From contig NZ_FRBL01000003.1 in assembly GCF_900142605.1 (NCBI RefSeq), positions 620,001-684,000 on the forward strand: a stretch of DNA of 64,000 nt. The letters run 5' to 3'. A program made the translations under genes and the position numbers. The stretch comes from Chitinophaga jiangningensis. GTDB lineage: Bacteria; Bacteroidota; Bacteroidia; Chitinophagales; Chitinophagaceae. Shown in pieces: positions 44,751-53,222 of the stretch. Position 1 is the stretch's first letter, and every line of letters begins with the position of its first letter. A model generated the notes under the pieces. The model was given only the letters and a program-made list of their open reading frames with translations, was not told the origin of the DNA and searched no databases.

Positions 44751-46769
44751 ATGCTACCGGCCAATCCTTTGAGAAGATGCCTGATGATCCCCCTGTACCT
44801 GGTAATGCTTGCGCCTGCCGTTCGTGCGCAGTCCCCAGCTACCGATAGTCTGGAAACAGCCCTGCATCAGCATCCCGAGCCGGATCAGGCCAGAGCCGAC
44901 CTGTTGAACACCACTTCCAGAAGTTATTTTACAAAGAACCCGGTGATCGCAGAAAAATATGCCGTAGAAGCTTTAGAGATCAGTCAGCGCCTCAACTACT
45001 CCAAGGGAAAAATATGGGCACAACGCAACCTGGCACTGGTAGAAAACACCCGTGGCAACCTGGATAAACAGATGCAACTTACGCTCAGCTCTTTAAAGCT
45101 GGCCGAATCCATGAATGACGAACATACACTCAGCATTTTATATAACGATATGGGCAACATCTTTACGGAACAAAACAGTCCGAGAGATGCATTGATCTAC
45201 CTTCACAAATCACTGGTAATCAAAAAGAAATTTAAAGAAGCCTCTGAAATCAGTAAAACCCTCAATAACATCGGATCTGCCTACCTGGCGTTACATATAC
45301 TTGATTCCGCCCTGCTCTACCTGCGCCAGGCCGAAGAAATAAAAATCTCCCTGAATGACCGGCGCGGACTAGCCTATACGTACGAAAACCTGGGACTGGT
45401 GTCTATGCTGCAGCGGCGCCTCCCTGATGCGTTGCGTTACCATGAGCTGTCGTCTGAATGCTATCATGACGCGGATAACCAGCTGGGCATTGTAAAATCC
45501 AGCCTCAACCTGGCCGAAGTGCAAACCTTCATGGGTAATTTTACGGATGCGGAAAAGAACCTGACACACGCATACGAGGTGAACAGCACGCTGAAGAACG
45601 TGAAAAATGATATGATCTATTACAAGATCAGGTATGAACTGGATAGTGCCCGCAAGGACTACCAGGCGGCGTTCGAACACTTCAAAGCCTTTACGGACCG
45701 TAATATGGGCTTCTTCAACCTGGAAAAGAGCCGGCAAATATCCAGGTCACAGGAAAAATATGAAGCAGAAAAAAAGCAGCAGGAAAACGTGCTGTTGAAA
45801 AAGGAACAACAGATTCACCTGGCTACCATTCAGCAGCAGCGTATACTTGTACTGTCGGCTGCCCTGCTGTTTGTAATCCTGCTGATGATAACGTTTATCC
45901 TTTACCGTATGTACAAGCGTCAGCAGGTGCTTACGCGGGCGCTCAACAGCAAAAACCAGGAAGTATCCTTACAGAACCATATTATACTGGAACAAAATAC
46001 TACGCTGGAAAGTCTGAATCAGGTGAAGGACAAAATATTTTCCGTTATCAGCCACGATTTACGCTCGCCCCTGGCGATACTGGAAGGTTTGTTGTTCTTA
46101 TTGAAAGATGAAAAGATTGAGCCGGAGCAGTTTCGCTATTATACCGATGAGCTTTGGAGAGATGTAAAAAACACGGCCTATATGATGGATAATATGTTGC
46201 AATGGGCCAGTAACCAGATGAAGGGCATTGGCGTAAGGGCAGATGATTTTGATTTAACGCTGCTGCTGAACCAGGAGTTTGAGTTGCTGCAAACGCTGGC
46301 GCGACAGAAAGACGTGATGCTTCATCATGAAATCAATGGCGCCGTGCTGGTATATGCCGATCCGGAGATGATCCGGATGGTGTTACGTAACCTGATCAAC
46401 AATGCTATTAAGTTTACACCCGGTGGCGGCCGGATCACCGTAAGTGCGCGAATTGATAAAACGGCTGTGGAGGTGATGGTACGGGACAACGGTACCGGCA
46501 TACCAATGGAGAATCAGCATCGCATTTTTTCCAACATCTACTACTCTACCAACGGCACCCGCAATGAAAAAGGCTGCGGGCTTGGCTTACATCTATCCAA
46601 AGATTTTGTGGAGCGCAACCACGGGCGCATCTGGTTCCACAGTACGCCGGGCAGTGGCAGCAGTTTCTCCTTTACCGTACCACTGTCAGAAGAAACGGAT
46701 GCTAACGTAAGAGGGTACACGCTTATACTACAAAACGGCGGCACCAATGGCATGAGTGTCCTCAAATAG
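44751..46769 (+). CDS. TPR-containing sensor histidine kinase, orphan
   Basis: The protein has 672 residues. A signal peptide (about 1-26) precedes five to seven tetratricopeptide repeats (about 45-320) in the periplasm. A coiled segment (320-362), one membrane span (365-387), a coiled linker (388-425), a HisKA domain with His435 in ISHDLRSP and a HATPase_c domain (NLINNAIKF, DNGTGIP, GCGLGLHL) follow. It is typical of Bacteroidota TPR kinases. No response regulator gene is near, so the partner is encoded elsewhere. The stop lies 3 nt from the convergent Lrp-type gene. Confidence 0.92.
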   Translation: MLPANPLRRCLMIPLYLVMLAPAVRAQSPATDSLETALHQHPEPDQARADLLNTTSRSYFTKNPVIAEKYAVEALEISQRLNYSKGKIWAQRNLALVENTRGNLDKQMQLTLSSLKLAESMNDEHTLSILYNDMGNIFTEQNSPRDALIYLHKSLVIKKKFKEASEISKTLNNIGSAYLALHILDSALLYLRQAEEIKISLNDRRGLAYTYENLGLVSMLQRRLPDALRYHELSSECYHDADNQLGIVKSSLNLAEVQTFMGNFTDAEKNLTHAYEVNSTLKNVKNDMIYYKIRYELDSARKDYQAAFEHFKAFTDRNMGFFNLEKSRQISRSQEKYEAEKKQQENVLLKKEQQIHLATIQQQRILVLSAALLFVILLMITFILYRMYKRQQVLTRALNSKNQEVSLQNHIILEQNTTLESLNQVKDKIFSVISHDLRSPLAILEGLLFLLKDEKIEPEQFRYYTDELWRDVKNTAYMMDNMLQWASNQMKGIGVRADDFDLTLLLNQEFELLQTLARQKDVMLHHEINGAVLVYADPEMIRMVLRNLINNAIKFTPGGGRITVSARIDKTAVEVMVRDNGTGIPMENQHRIFSNIYYSTNGTRNEKGCGLGLHLSKDFVERNHGRIWFHSTPGSGSSFSFTVPLSEETDANVRGYTLILQNGGTNGMSVLK

Positions 46770-46772
46770 GCC

Positions 46773-47234
46773 TTACAGCTGAAAGGCGGTAGTATGTTTG
46801 ATTTCCGTCATCACAAAAGAGCTGTGCACCTGTGCGATGTTTTCGATGGTGGCCAGCTTTTGGGTAATAAAATACTGATAGCTTTTCATATCATCCACCA
46901 CTACTTTGAGCAGGTAATCATAGTTGCCCGCCAGGTGAAAGCATTCCATCACCTCTTCCAGATTCATAACGGCGGCTTCGAATTTACGGAGCAGTGGCAG
47001 GGAATGCAGCTGCAGGGATACATTGCAGTAGGCCATCAGTGTTTTTCCCACCTTTTCAGGGTCCAGGAGGGTCACATAATTACGGATGATCCCCAGTTTC
47101 TCAATCTTCTTTAGCCGTTCGTAAGTAGGTGTAACGCTGAGGCCTATACGATGCGCAATTTCTTTGGTATTGAGCTTTGCATCCTGTTGCAGCAGCTGTA
47201 AAATCCGTTTGTCCGTATGATCGAGTGTATCCAT
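46773..47234 (-). CDS. Lrp/AsnC family transcriptional regulator
   Basis: This 153-residue protein has an N-terminal helix-turn-helix (LNTKEIAHRIGLSVTPTYERLKKIE near 20-44) and a C-terminal RAM domain (VMECFHLAGNYDYLLKVVVDD near 97-117) that binds amino acids. It is divergent from the histidine-decarboxylase-like gene across 162 nt, which suggests it controls that gene in response to an amino acid; this is inference from position. Confidence 0.9.
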   Translation of the reverse strand: MDTLDHTDKRILQLLQQDAKLNTKEIAHRIGLSVTPTYERLKKIEKLGIIRNYVTLLDPEKVGKTLMAYCNVSLQLHSLPLLRKFEAAVMNLEEVMECFHLAGNYDYLLKVVVDDMKSYQYFITQKLATIENIAQVHSSFVMTEIKHTTAFQL

Positions 47235-47396
47235 GGCAGTTTAATTTTTCTGCGGGCAGCGTTTACATCTCCCTAAAACAGTATGAAAAAACTACCCGAC
47301 GCCCAAATATAGCCTATTTTTACTGCTTATTTACAAATAGTAGCTTCACAGCATTATATAGTAATACATTCGCAGTATCATACACCTGTAATTACC

Positions 47397-48533
47397 ATGA
47401 AAAGGAGATTTGGATTGCTCCCGGCTGACACAACGCAGCTGGAGGAGTTGTTGCATGCGGTAGCCGCAGGCACGGCCGACTTTTTAGGCTACCCTGTAGC
47501 CAAGGATTTTGATTATAGTCCCCTGATGCCTTTTTTGCAGTACCCGCTGAATAACCTGGGGGACCCGTTTATACCATCCACCTACAGCGTAGGTACGCGG
47601 GAGATGGAAAAATATGTGGTGGAATTTTTTGCGAAGCTGTTTCGCGCCCCCGCCAACGACTGGTGGGGATATGTTACCAATGGCGGTTCAGAAGGTAATC
47701 TGTATGGGTTATACCTGGCCCGGGAATTATATCCTAAAGGCATGGTGTATTACAGTGCTGCCACGCATTACAGTGTACAAAAGAACATTCATTTACTGAA
47801 TATGCCCGGCATCGTTATCCGCACCCTGGAAAACGGGGAAATCGACTACGAGGACCTGGAGGCGATGATCAGCCAGCACCGGCATCTCCCTGTAATCATA
47901 CTGGCCAACATTGGCACCACCATGACAGAGGCACGGGATGATGTGAAACGCATCCGGCGAATATTGGACCGCATGGCGGTACGGCAGCATTACATCCATG
48001 CCGATGGCGCGCTGTCCGGCAGTTACAGCGCCTTCCTTCAGAACAGACCAGCGTTTGATTTTGCCGATGGCGCCAATAGCATTGCCATTTCCGGCCATAA
48101 GTTTATCGGCTCACCCATCCCTTGCGGTGTGGTGGTGGCCCAGAAATCGTTTCGGGATCGTATAGCCCGCAGCGTTGCCTACATTGGCACTATGGACACC
48201 ACTATTACCGGCTCCCGAAACGGCCATTCACCATTGTTTTTATGGTATGCCCTTAAACGTTATGGTGCGGAAGGACTGGCGGCGCGTGCACAGGCCGCCC
48301 TGGAAGTGGCTGCCTATGCTACCGGGCGACTGCAGGCCATCGGCATTGCCGCCTGGCGTAACCCGGATACACTGACGGTGGTATTTCCTGCCCCGGAAGA
48401 CGGGATTCGGGAAAAATGGCAATTGGCGTCTGAAAATGGATGGTCGCACATCATCTGCATGCCAGGGGTAACCCATGCCCATATTGATGCATTTGTAGCC
48501 GAACTGGAGGCGGCGGGTGTAATGGCCTGTTAA
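47397..48533 (+). CDS. hdc: PLP-dependent histidine (or serine) decarboxylase
   Basis: This 378-residue group II decarboxylase has the PLP lysine K235 in SGHKFIGSPIPCG. NGGSEGNLYG (95-104), an ADG triad in HADGALSG (201-208) and GSRNGHSPL near 272-280 are close to the Gram-negative histidine decarboxylase of Morganella and Enterobacter. The enzyme would convert histidine to histamine; serine decarboxylases are close relatives, so the substrate needs testing. The divergent Lrp-type gene is the likely regulator. Neither a histidine/histamine antiporter nor other acid-stress genes are adjacent. Confidence 0.8.
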   Translation: MKRRFGLLPADTTQLEELLHAVAAGTADFLGYPVAKDFDYSPLMPFLQYPLNNLGDPFIPSTYSVGTREMEKYVVEFFAKLFRAPANDWWGYVTNGGSEGNLYGLYLARELYPKGMVYYSAATHYSVQKNIHLLNMPGIVIRTLENGEIDYEDLEAMISQHRHLPVIILANIGTTMTEARDDVKRIRRILDRMAVRQHYIHADGALSGSYSAFLQNRPAFDFADGANSIAISGHKFIGSPIPCGVVVAQKSFRDRIARSVAYIGTMDTTITGSRNGHSPLFLWYALKRYGAEGLAARAQAALEVAAYATGRLQAIGIAAWRNPDTLTVVFPAPEDGIREKWQLASENGWSHIICMPGVTHAHIDAFVAELEAAGVMAC

Positions 48534-49411
48534 ACGCCCTTTTCAGCGATAGAAATGATTTCTGTATTGAGGGTGCGGCGGATGCTCTGCTCCACTGTTT
48601 TATCCGCAAAAGGGATGATGACCTGCACTTTAAATACCACGTGATCCTTTTTGATATCGAGCGTACGAAGCAGAAAACTGTTTTTCACGTAATGATCAGA
48701 GAAGCCGTTGATTGAATTTTTCAGACGATGTTCCAGCTGATCCGGTGTGTAAGGCAGTTTTCTGTCCAGTTCAAATTCGATCGTGATTTTCTTCACGTTT
48801 TGTTTGGACTGGTTGACTATGATGGAGGTAAACACGAGGGAATTGGGAACGATGAGTTGTTCATCATCATCAGTTTGCAGCACGAGGTTGATGAGGGTGA
48901 TATCAAGTATTTTCCCTTTAAAATCGCCTATCCGCACATGATCGCCGAGCGACAGCTGGTCGGAAAACATGATGATGAGGCCATTGATGATATTGGTGAT
49001 ATAATCTTTGGAAAGCAGTGCGATGGCTGCCGCCACGATGGTGATACTGGTAACGAATTTTAGCAGGTCGATACCGAAGAGAATCATAATCGACAGCAGC
49101 ACAAAGATGGTATTGAGTACAGAGCTGATGCGGTTCAGGCCCAGCATGAAGTTATCCTTTTCTACCGGTTTATTTAGCCGGCGGCGGGTGTACCAGGAGA
49201 TGATGACCAGCCATGCCAGCGAGATGACGAGGTTAGCACCGAGAAAAAAAGTAAGGGCATTGGTAATGCGGAAAAGCCAGGTGAATTTATCGTAAACGGC
49301 AGCATGTTCCAGGTTAAAATATACTACACCGAGATATACCAATAATTTAACGAGGAACAGGATGCGTTCCCTGCGGTTTTTCCGTTTATAAACTTCGTCA
49401 GTAACCATCAT
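48530..49411 (-). CDS. MscS family mechanosensitive channel
   Basis: This roughly 293-residue protein has three or four N-terminal membrane segments. A pore helix and the conserved MscS beta domain follow: LSLGDHVRIGDFKGKILDITLINLVLQTDDDEQLIVPNS split around 155-195. It should release solutes under hypo-osmotic shock. The start at ATG 49411 is preferred; an upstream TTG would add six residues. The stop overlaps that of the decarboxylase gene by 4 nt, tail to tail. Confidence 0.88.
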   Translation of the reverse strand: MMVTDEVYKRKNRRERILFLVKLLVYLGVVYFNLEHAAVYDKFTWLFRITNALTFFLGANLVISLAWLVIISWYTRRRLNKPVEKDNFMLGLNRISSVLNTIFVLLSIMILFGIDLLKFVTSITIVAAAIALLSKDYITNIINGLIIMFSDQLSLGDHVRIGDFKGKILDITLINLVLQTDDDEQLIVPNSLVFTSIIVNQSKQNVKKITIEFELDRKLPYTPDQLEHRLKNSINGFSDHYVKNSFLLRTLDIKKDHVVFKVQVIIPFADKTVEQSIRRTLNTEIISIAEKGV

Positions 49412-49486
49412 AGCAATGTAAAAGTACAACGCATGTACTTTACTGCCAAATGGCTGACAGTATAAGGCGGTAAAAAACGATAGCGG

Positions 49487-49741
49487 TTAACCCATTTTAT
49501 TCAGGATTTCGTTCCAGATAATTCTGGCGATTTGTTCTGTTTCCACAATGCGTACCCGCTCAGCTACAGTATCGGTATGATCTGCCGTAAAGCGAAGGTT
49601 TTGCGGCTCAAAATCCTGTAATACAAATGGCTTCACATCAGGCACTACTTCGTATAGCGTTTCATGTTCCTGTGCATTAACCGTGATGTTAAGTCCATAT
49701 GCCTTACCATTGATTATAACTGTTACATGATGCTGTTCCAT
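49487..49741 (-). CDS. small protein of unknown function, 84 residues
   Basis: This 84-residue soluble protein is predicted as a small alpha/beta fold, with alternating strands early (HVTVIINGKAYGLNITV) and a C-terminal helix (IVETEQIARIIWNEIL). The ATG at 49741 is chosen because the longer open frame upstream crosses a terminator hairpin at 49772-49805. I do not recognise the family. It lies downstream of the histone-like gene. Confidence 0.5.
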   Translation of the reverse strand: MEQHHVTVIINGKAYGLNITVNAQEHETLYEVVPDVKPFVLQDFEPQNLRFTADHTDTVAERVRIVETEQIARIIWNEILNKMG

Positions 49742-49771
49742 ACCTTTATATGGGCAAGCCCTGTGCCATAT

Positions 49772-49805
49772 AAAAAGACCGGTGTCATGCGATACCGGTC
49801 TTTTT
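49772..49805. terminator. terminator of the histone-like gene
   Basis: It has perfect 12-bp arms (AAAAAGACCGGT/ACCGGTCTTTTT) with a 10-nt loop, which puts A- and T-runs on both sides. It lies 33 nt past the stop at 49838. Confidence 0.8.
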
Positions 49806-49837
49806 TCGTATATGATCAGGAGTATGAGAAATACCAA

Positions 49838-50323
49838 TCAGGCGTGTGCCATCTTTTTGCGGCTGCTGGCCTTTTTGCGGGTAGCTGCTTTTTTTCTGGG
49901 TGCCGCTTTTTTTGCGGTAGCTCTTGTAGATTTTTTTGCGGTGCCCGCCTTAGCGGTGGATTTTCTGCCAGTAGCCTTTTTGGCGGTGGATTTTTTGGCA
50001 GTTTTACTGCGGGAAGCAGCAGTCCTGGTAGTAGATTTTTTTGCTGTTGTTTTTTTTGCGGTAGCTTTTTTAGCAGTTGCTTTTTTAGCGGTGGATTTTT
50101 TTGCAGTAGATTTTTTTGTGGTGGACCCGGAGGAGGATTTACGGGAGGCAGGTTTTTTCGGTGCTTTAGCCCCTTCTTCCCTTGCTTCAGAAATACCGAT
50201 GGCAATTGCTTGTTTTGGATTAGTAACTTTCTTACCACTGCGTCCACTCTTCAGCTTTCCTTCGTGCATTTCGTGCATTACTTTTTTCACCTTCCGCTGA
50301 ACAGCGCTCGAATACTTTGCCAT
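49838..50323 (-). CDS. histone H1-like Lys/Ala-rich protein with DUF6496 N-terminus
   Basis: The protein has 161 residues. The N-terminal 50 residues (VQRKVKKVMHEMHEGKLKSG, KVTNPKQAIAIGISEAR) form a compact basic domain seen in DUF6496 proteins. The rest is a disordered tail of repeated KKSTAKKATAKK units with Thr/Ser and Arg. It resembles bacterial histone H1-like proteins that coat DNA. The tail is encoded by short, imperfect repeats, so length may vary between strains. It is divergent from the KGG protein across 266 nt. Confidence 0.8.
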   Translation of the reverse strand: MAKYSSAVQRKVKKVMHEMHEGKLKSGRSGKKVTNPKQAIAIGISEAREEGAKAPKKPASRKSSSGSTTKKSTAKKSTAKKATAKKATAKKTTAKKSTTRTAASRSKTAKKSTAKKATGRKSTAKAGTAKKSTRATAKKAAPRKKAATRKKASSRKKMAHA

Positions 50324-50589
50324 AATAGAAGATTGAATGGGTTATAAAAAGTGATAACAAGGTATAGCTATCAAAACGCAAGCCAGCGGATAATGAGCAT
50401 TTTAGGGTAAAAAATCGGGGAAAGCGGGTGTGGAATGTGTGGAAATTTCTATGTATTGTGTAATGAATTGCACTAATACCACAGTGGGGCATTTCTTCAA
50501 ACGCTCTATAGCATTGACTTCCAGTCGATGGCATCAATATTGATAGCCCTACTCTTATAATTTGTTCACTACACTATAAAAATTGCATT

Positions 50590-50904
50590 ATGGAAAACAT
50601 GACTTATCAATCATTTCCCAATGGCAATCCGCAGCATAGTGCGGTAGAAAAACCTAGACACAGCAAAAGGGGTTTCGCATCGATGGACCCTGAGCAACAG
50701 AGAGCCATATCCAGAGAAGGTGGACGAGCAGCACACAAACAAGGAGTTGCACACAAGTTTACTTCAGAGGAAGCCCGCGCAGCTGGCAAAAAAGGCGGAG
50801 AAGCCGTAAGCCGGAACAGGGAACATATGGCCGCTATAGGCCGTAAGGGCGGTACCAACCGTGGCAAAAACAAGCTGAAAGAACAACAACAGCATGTACT
50901 GTAG
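50590..50904 (+). CDS. KGG-motif stress protein (GsiB/YciG/con-10-like)
   Basis: This 104-residue hydrophilic protein carries three copies of a KGG-type motif: FASMDPEQQRAISREGGRAAH (split at about 30-50), FTSEEARAAGKKGGEAVS (about 57-74) and HMAAIGRKGGTNRG (about 79-92). Such proteins are induced by desiccation, heat or glucose starvation and are probably disordered. Its own start is ATG 50590. Pairing with a DNA-coating protein suggests a stationary-phase or stress role. Confidence 0.8.
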   Translation: MENMTYQSFPNGNPQHSAVEKPRHSKRGFASMDPEQQRAISREGGRAAHKQGVAHKFTSEEARAAGKKGGEAVSRNREHMAAIGRKGGTNRGKNKLKEQQQHVL

Positions 50905-50923
50905 CGTCTGGAAGATATCACAT

Positions 50924-50953
50924 AATAAGCCTGTCAATGCTGACAGGCTTATT
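50924..50953. terminator. terminator between the KGG gene and the YeiH-type gene
   Basis: It has perfect 13-bp arms AATAAGCCTGTCA/TGACAGGCTTATT around ATGC, between convergent genes. Confidence 0.8.
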
Positions 50954-51004
50954 ATTTAAACATATATTTTTAGCAGTTATTTCGATCAGTATCCTGTGAT
51001 AACC

Positions 51005-52333
51005 CTATTTGAATAAGTATCCGAAGAGGATAAATGCCCACAACAAAGTCCACAGAATATTAAACACCTGTGCCCCGATAAAGGCCAATGCCGGTCTTCC
51101 TCCCTCCATCTTCATCAGATCACTGAAACGGGCTTCGATACCGATGCTCACAAATGCCAGTGCAAACCATACGGTACGCAGGCTGTTAAGCACTCCGCTC
51201 GTTTGTTTCACGGTGGCAGTGCTGACTACAAATGAAAAAAACAGGGAGGCAGCAATAAAGCCTAATACAAATTTGGGGAACCTTTCCCACACTACTTTAA
51301 GACCCGGGTTTTGCCCACCACCTTTTTCATCTTTGCTGCGGTAGCTCCACCAGATAGCGATGAAAAATGCGGCTACACCTATCAATACATTCTGGGAAAA
51401 TTTGATGATTACGCCCGTGGTTACGGCCTCCGGACCTACCATTTGCGCCGCTGCGGCTACCGAAGCAGTAGTATCCAGGGTACCGCCCAGCCAGGCCCCT
51501 CCTACTACGGCCGGAATATCAAAGATCTTTACGATCCATGGCTGGAGCACCATCATAGGAATAGCCACCAGCAAAACCAGTGTTGTAACATAAGAGAGCT
51601 TGCGCTTATCACCCTGGATGGCACCACTGGCCACGATTGCAGCCGATACCCCACAGATAGACACCGCGGAGGCAAGGATAACGCCGAATTCATCATCTAC
51701 CTTCAGTTTGCGGCTAAGCCACATAGAAAAGAACCATACGGCGGCTACCACCACGATGGCCTGCAACAGTCCTGGCAGACCTGCATCCACAATATTTTCA
51801 AACAGGATGCTGGAACCGAGGATCACCAGCCCTGTTTTAATAAAGAATTCAGAACGGGCGGCCTCACGCAGCCAGGCCGGCGGTTGCCCTACATTGCCCA
51901 GTAACAGACCGATAATCAGTGCGAAGATGACATATTCAAGGCCGTAATAGTTGAGGGTAGCGTTACCCGCAATGATGAGGGAGCAAATCCCCAGCACGAA
52001 AATAACGAGGAAACCCGGCAGGTATTTTTTGAAGGACGCTCCCTGGTAATAGGTGGCCACGCTGGAAAGTACGAGGTAAACCAGGCCAATAGCGCCTATC
52101 AGTAAAAGGTTAGCACCGGTAAATACGTTTTGGGCAAGTGTTTCACCATCTTTCCACTGAAACTTTGGTGTGGCAAATTTCAGGTCCGGGTTGGCAATGC
52201 CGGTTACCAGGATCGCCAGCAGGATCAATCCCCCCACAATGGTGGCCCACCAGTCTTCGGTGAGCGAGAAAAGTACAGATTTTTTAGGTGCCATTCCCTG
52301 CGGAACGGCCGTCACAGATGCTAATTCGGGCAT
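51005..52333 (-). CDS. YeiH/UPF0324 family putative sulfate/sulfite exporter
   Basis: This 442-residue membrane protein has about 11-12 spans. GLLLGNVGQPP near 139-149, FFIKTGLVILGSSILFENI near 160-178 and SAVSICGVSAAIVASGAI near 222-239 are family marks. A GGAWLGGTLDTTASVAAAAQM stretch follows. The fold is that of the CPA/SLAC-like UPF0324 group, for which sulfate or sulfite export has been proposed but is not firmly shown. No CysB-type regulator is adjacent. Confidence 0.85.
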   Translation of the reverse strand: MPELASVTAVPQGMAPKKSVLFSLTEDWWATIVGGLILLAILVTGIANPDLKFATPKFQWKDGETLAQNVFTGANLLLIGAIGLVYLVLSSVATYYQGASFKKYLPGFLVIFVLGICSLIIAGNATLNYYGLEYVIFALIIGLLLGNVGQPPAWLREAARSEFFIKTGLVILGSSILFENIVDAGLPGLLQAIVVVAAVWFFSMWLSRKLKVDDEFGVILASAVSICGVSAAIVASGAIQGDKRKLSYVTTLVLLVAIPMMVLQPWIVKIFDIPAVVGGAWLGGTLDTTASVAAAAQMVGPEAVTTGVIIKFSQNVLIGVAAFFIAIWWSYRSKDEKGGGQNPGLKVVWERFPKFVLGFIAASLFFSFVVSTATVKQTSGVLNSLRTVWFALAFVSIGIEARFSDLMKMEGGRPALAFIGAQVFNILWTLLWAFILFGYLFK

Positions 52334-52378
52334 GAGGGTATTTTTTTATCAGTTGACATAATGTGGAATGACAAAATA

Positions 52379-53008
52379 CTAGTTTTTGCTGAGCAATAAA
52401 ACCAGGATGCGTGGAATGCTGCTGGTATTACCGTCATCAAAATATTCTTTGGCGTCGAACACCTGTAGGCCATGTCGGGCGGCCACCTGCACAAACTCGG
52501 AGATATGGTGAGTATATACCTGTACCCGTTGTTCCCCTTCACTGGTTTGGAATTTAGCACCGCTGCCGCCGTACTGGCGGAATGGGTGCAGCTCTCCCAT
52601 GTACACCAAACCGCCTCTGTTCAGGGATCTGGCTACTTCTGCAAATATGTGGTCCAGGTCCTGGATATGTTCCAGCACAAGGCTAAAGGTGACGATATCA
52701 TATTTTTCCGTAACGAAGTCCCATGGTTTGGTGATATCGGCTTGTTGAAAGGTAATGTTGTTATTGCCCGCGAATTTATCCCGGGCGATCGCCTGCATCT
52801 CTTCAGAAAAATCAACAGCAGTAATATGATCCGCCTGTTCCACCAGCCAGCTGGTATTTTTCCCGGTGCCGGCACCTATTTCCAGTACACGTTTAAAAGT
52901 AAAGGGGTGCAGGGTTTCGCGTAATGCGAAAGCTTCCAGATCGCGGGTTTTGTTTTCGTTGGTGTCGTATTGTGATGCCCAGTCGTTATAAGCTTCTCGG
53001 ATAGTCAT
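52379..53008 (-). CDS. class I SAM-dependent methyltransferase
   Basis: This 209-residue protein has SAM-binding motif I as VLEIGAGTGKNTSWL near 40-54, followed by ITAVDFSEEM, motif II DIVTFSLVLEHI and a Gly-rich strand later. It resembles UbiE/BioC-type small-molecule methyltransferases. The acceptor is unknown. It is a single gene, divergent from the Nudix gene. Confidence 0.85.
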   Translation of the reverse strand: MTIREAYNDWASQYDTNENKTRDLEAFALRETLHPFTFKRVLEIGAGTGKNTSWLVEQADHITAVDFSEEMQAIARDKFAGNNNITFQQADITKPWDFVTEKYDIVTFSLVLEHIQDLDHIFAEVARSLNRGGLVYMGELHPFRQYGGSGAKFQTSEGEQRVQVYTHHISEFVQVAARHGLQVFDAKEYFDDGNTSSIPRILVLLLSKN

Positions 53009-53102
53009 GGTTCACGGTTTGCGTAAAGTTAGTTTTTTTGTGGGGATTTACTATCCCGGCGGGACAGGCGGTAAAAATTTCAAAAAAATAATGTATACTA
53101 GT

Positions 53103-53143
53103 GGTCAAAAACAGGAAGCATTCCGAACGATTTGTTTTTGACC
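53103..53143. repeat. 11-bp inverted repeat upstream of the Nudix gene
   Basis: GGTCAAAAACA and its perfect reverse complement TGTTTTTGACC are separated by 19 nt. It lies 80 nt upstream of the Nudix ATG, in the divergent gap. It may be an operator or a 5'-UTR hairpin. Confidence 0.5.
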
Positions 53144-53222
53144 CGGACTATCGCCCGATTTCAGTGTTCGTATATGCATGCTGTTTACATATAACCCTGT
53201 TTCCTCAATATAATCTTAAGCC

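Noticed and set aside
49850..50160. T-rich tandem units resembling a CRISPR-like or satellite array
   Set aside because: The units are in frame with and explained by the Lys/Ala repeat tail of the histone-like protein; no spacers of uniform length exist.
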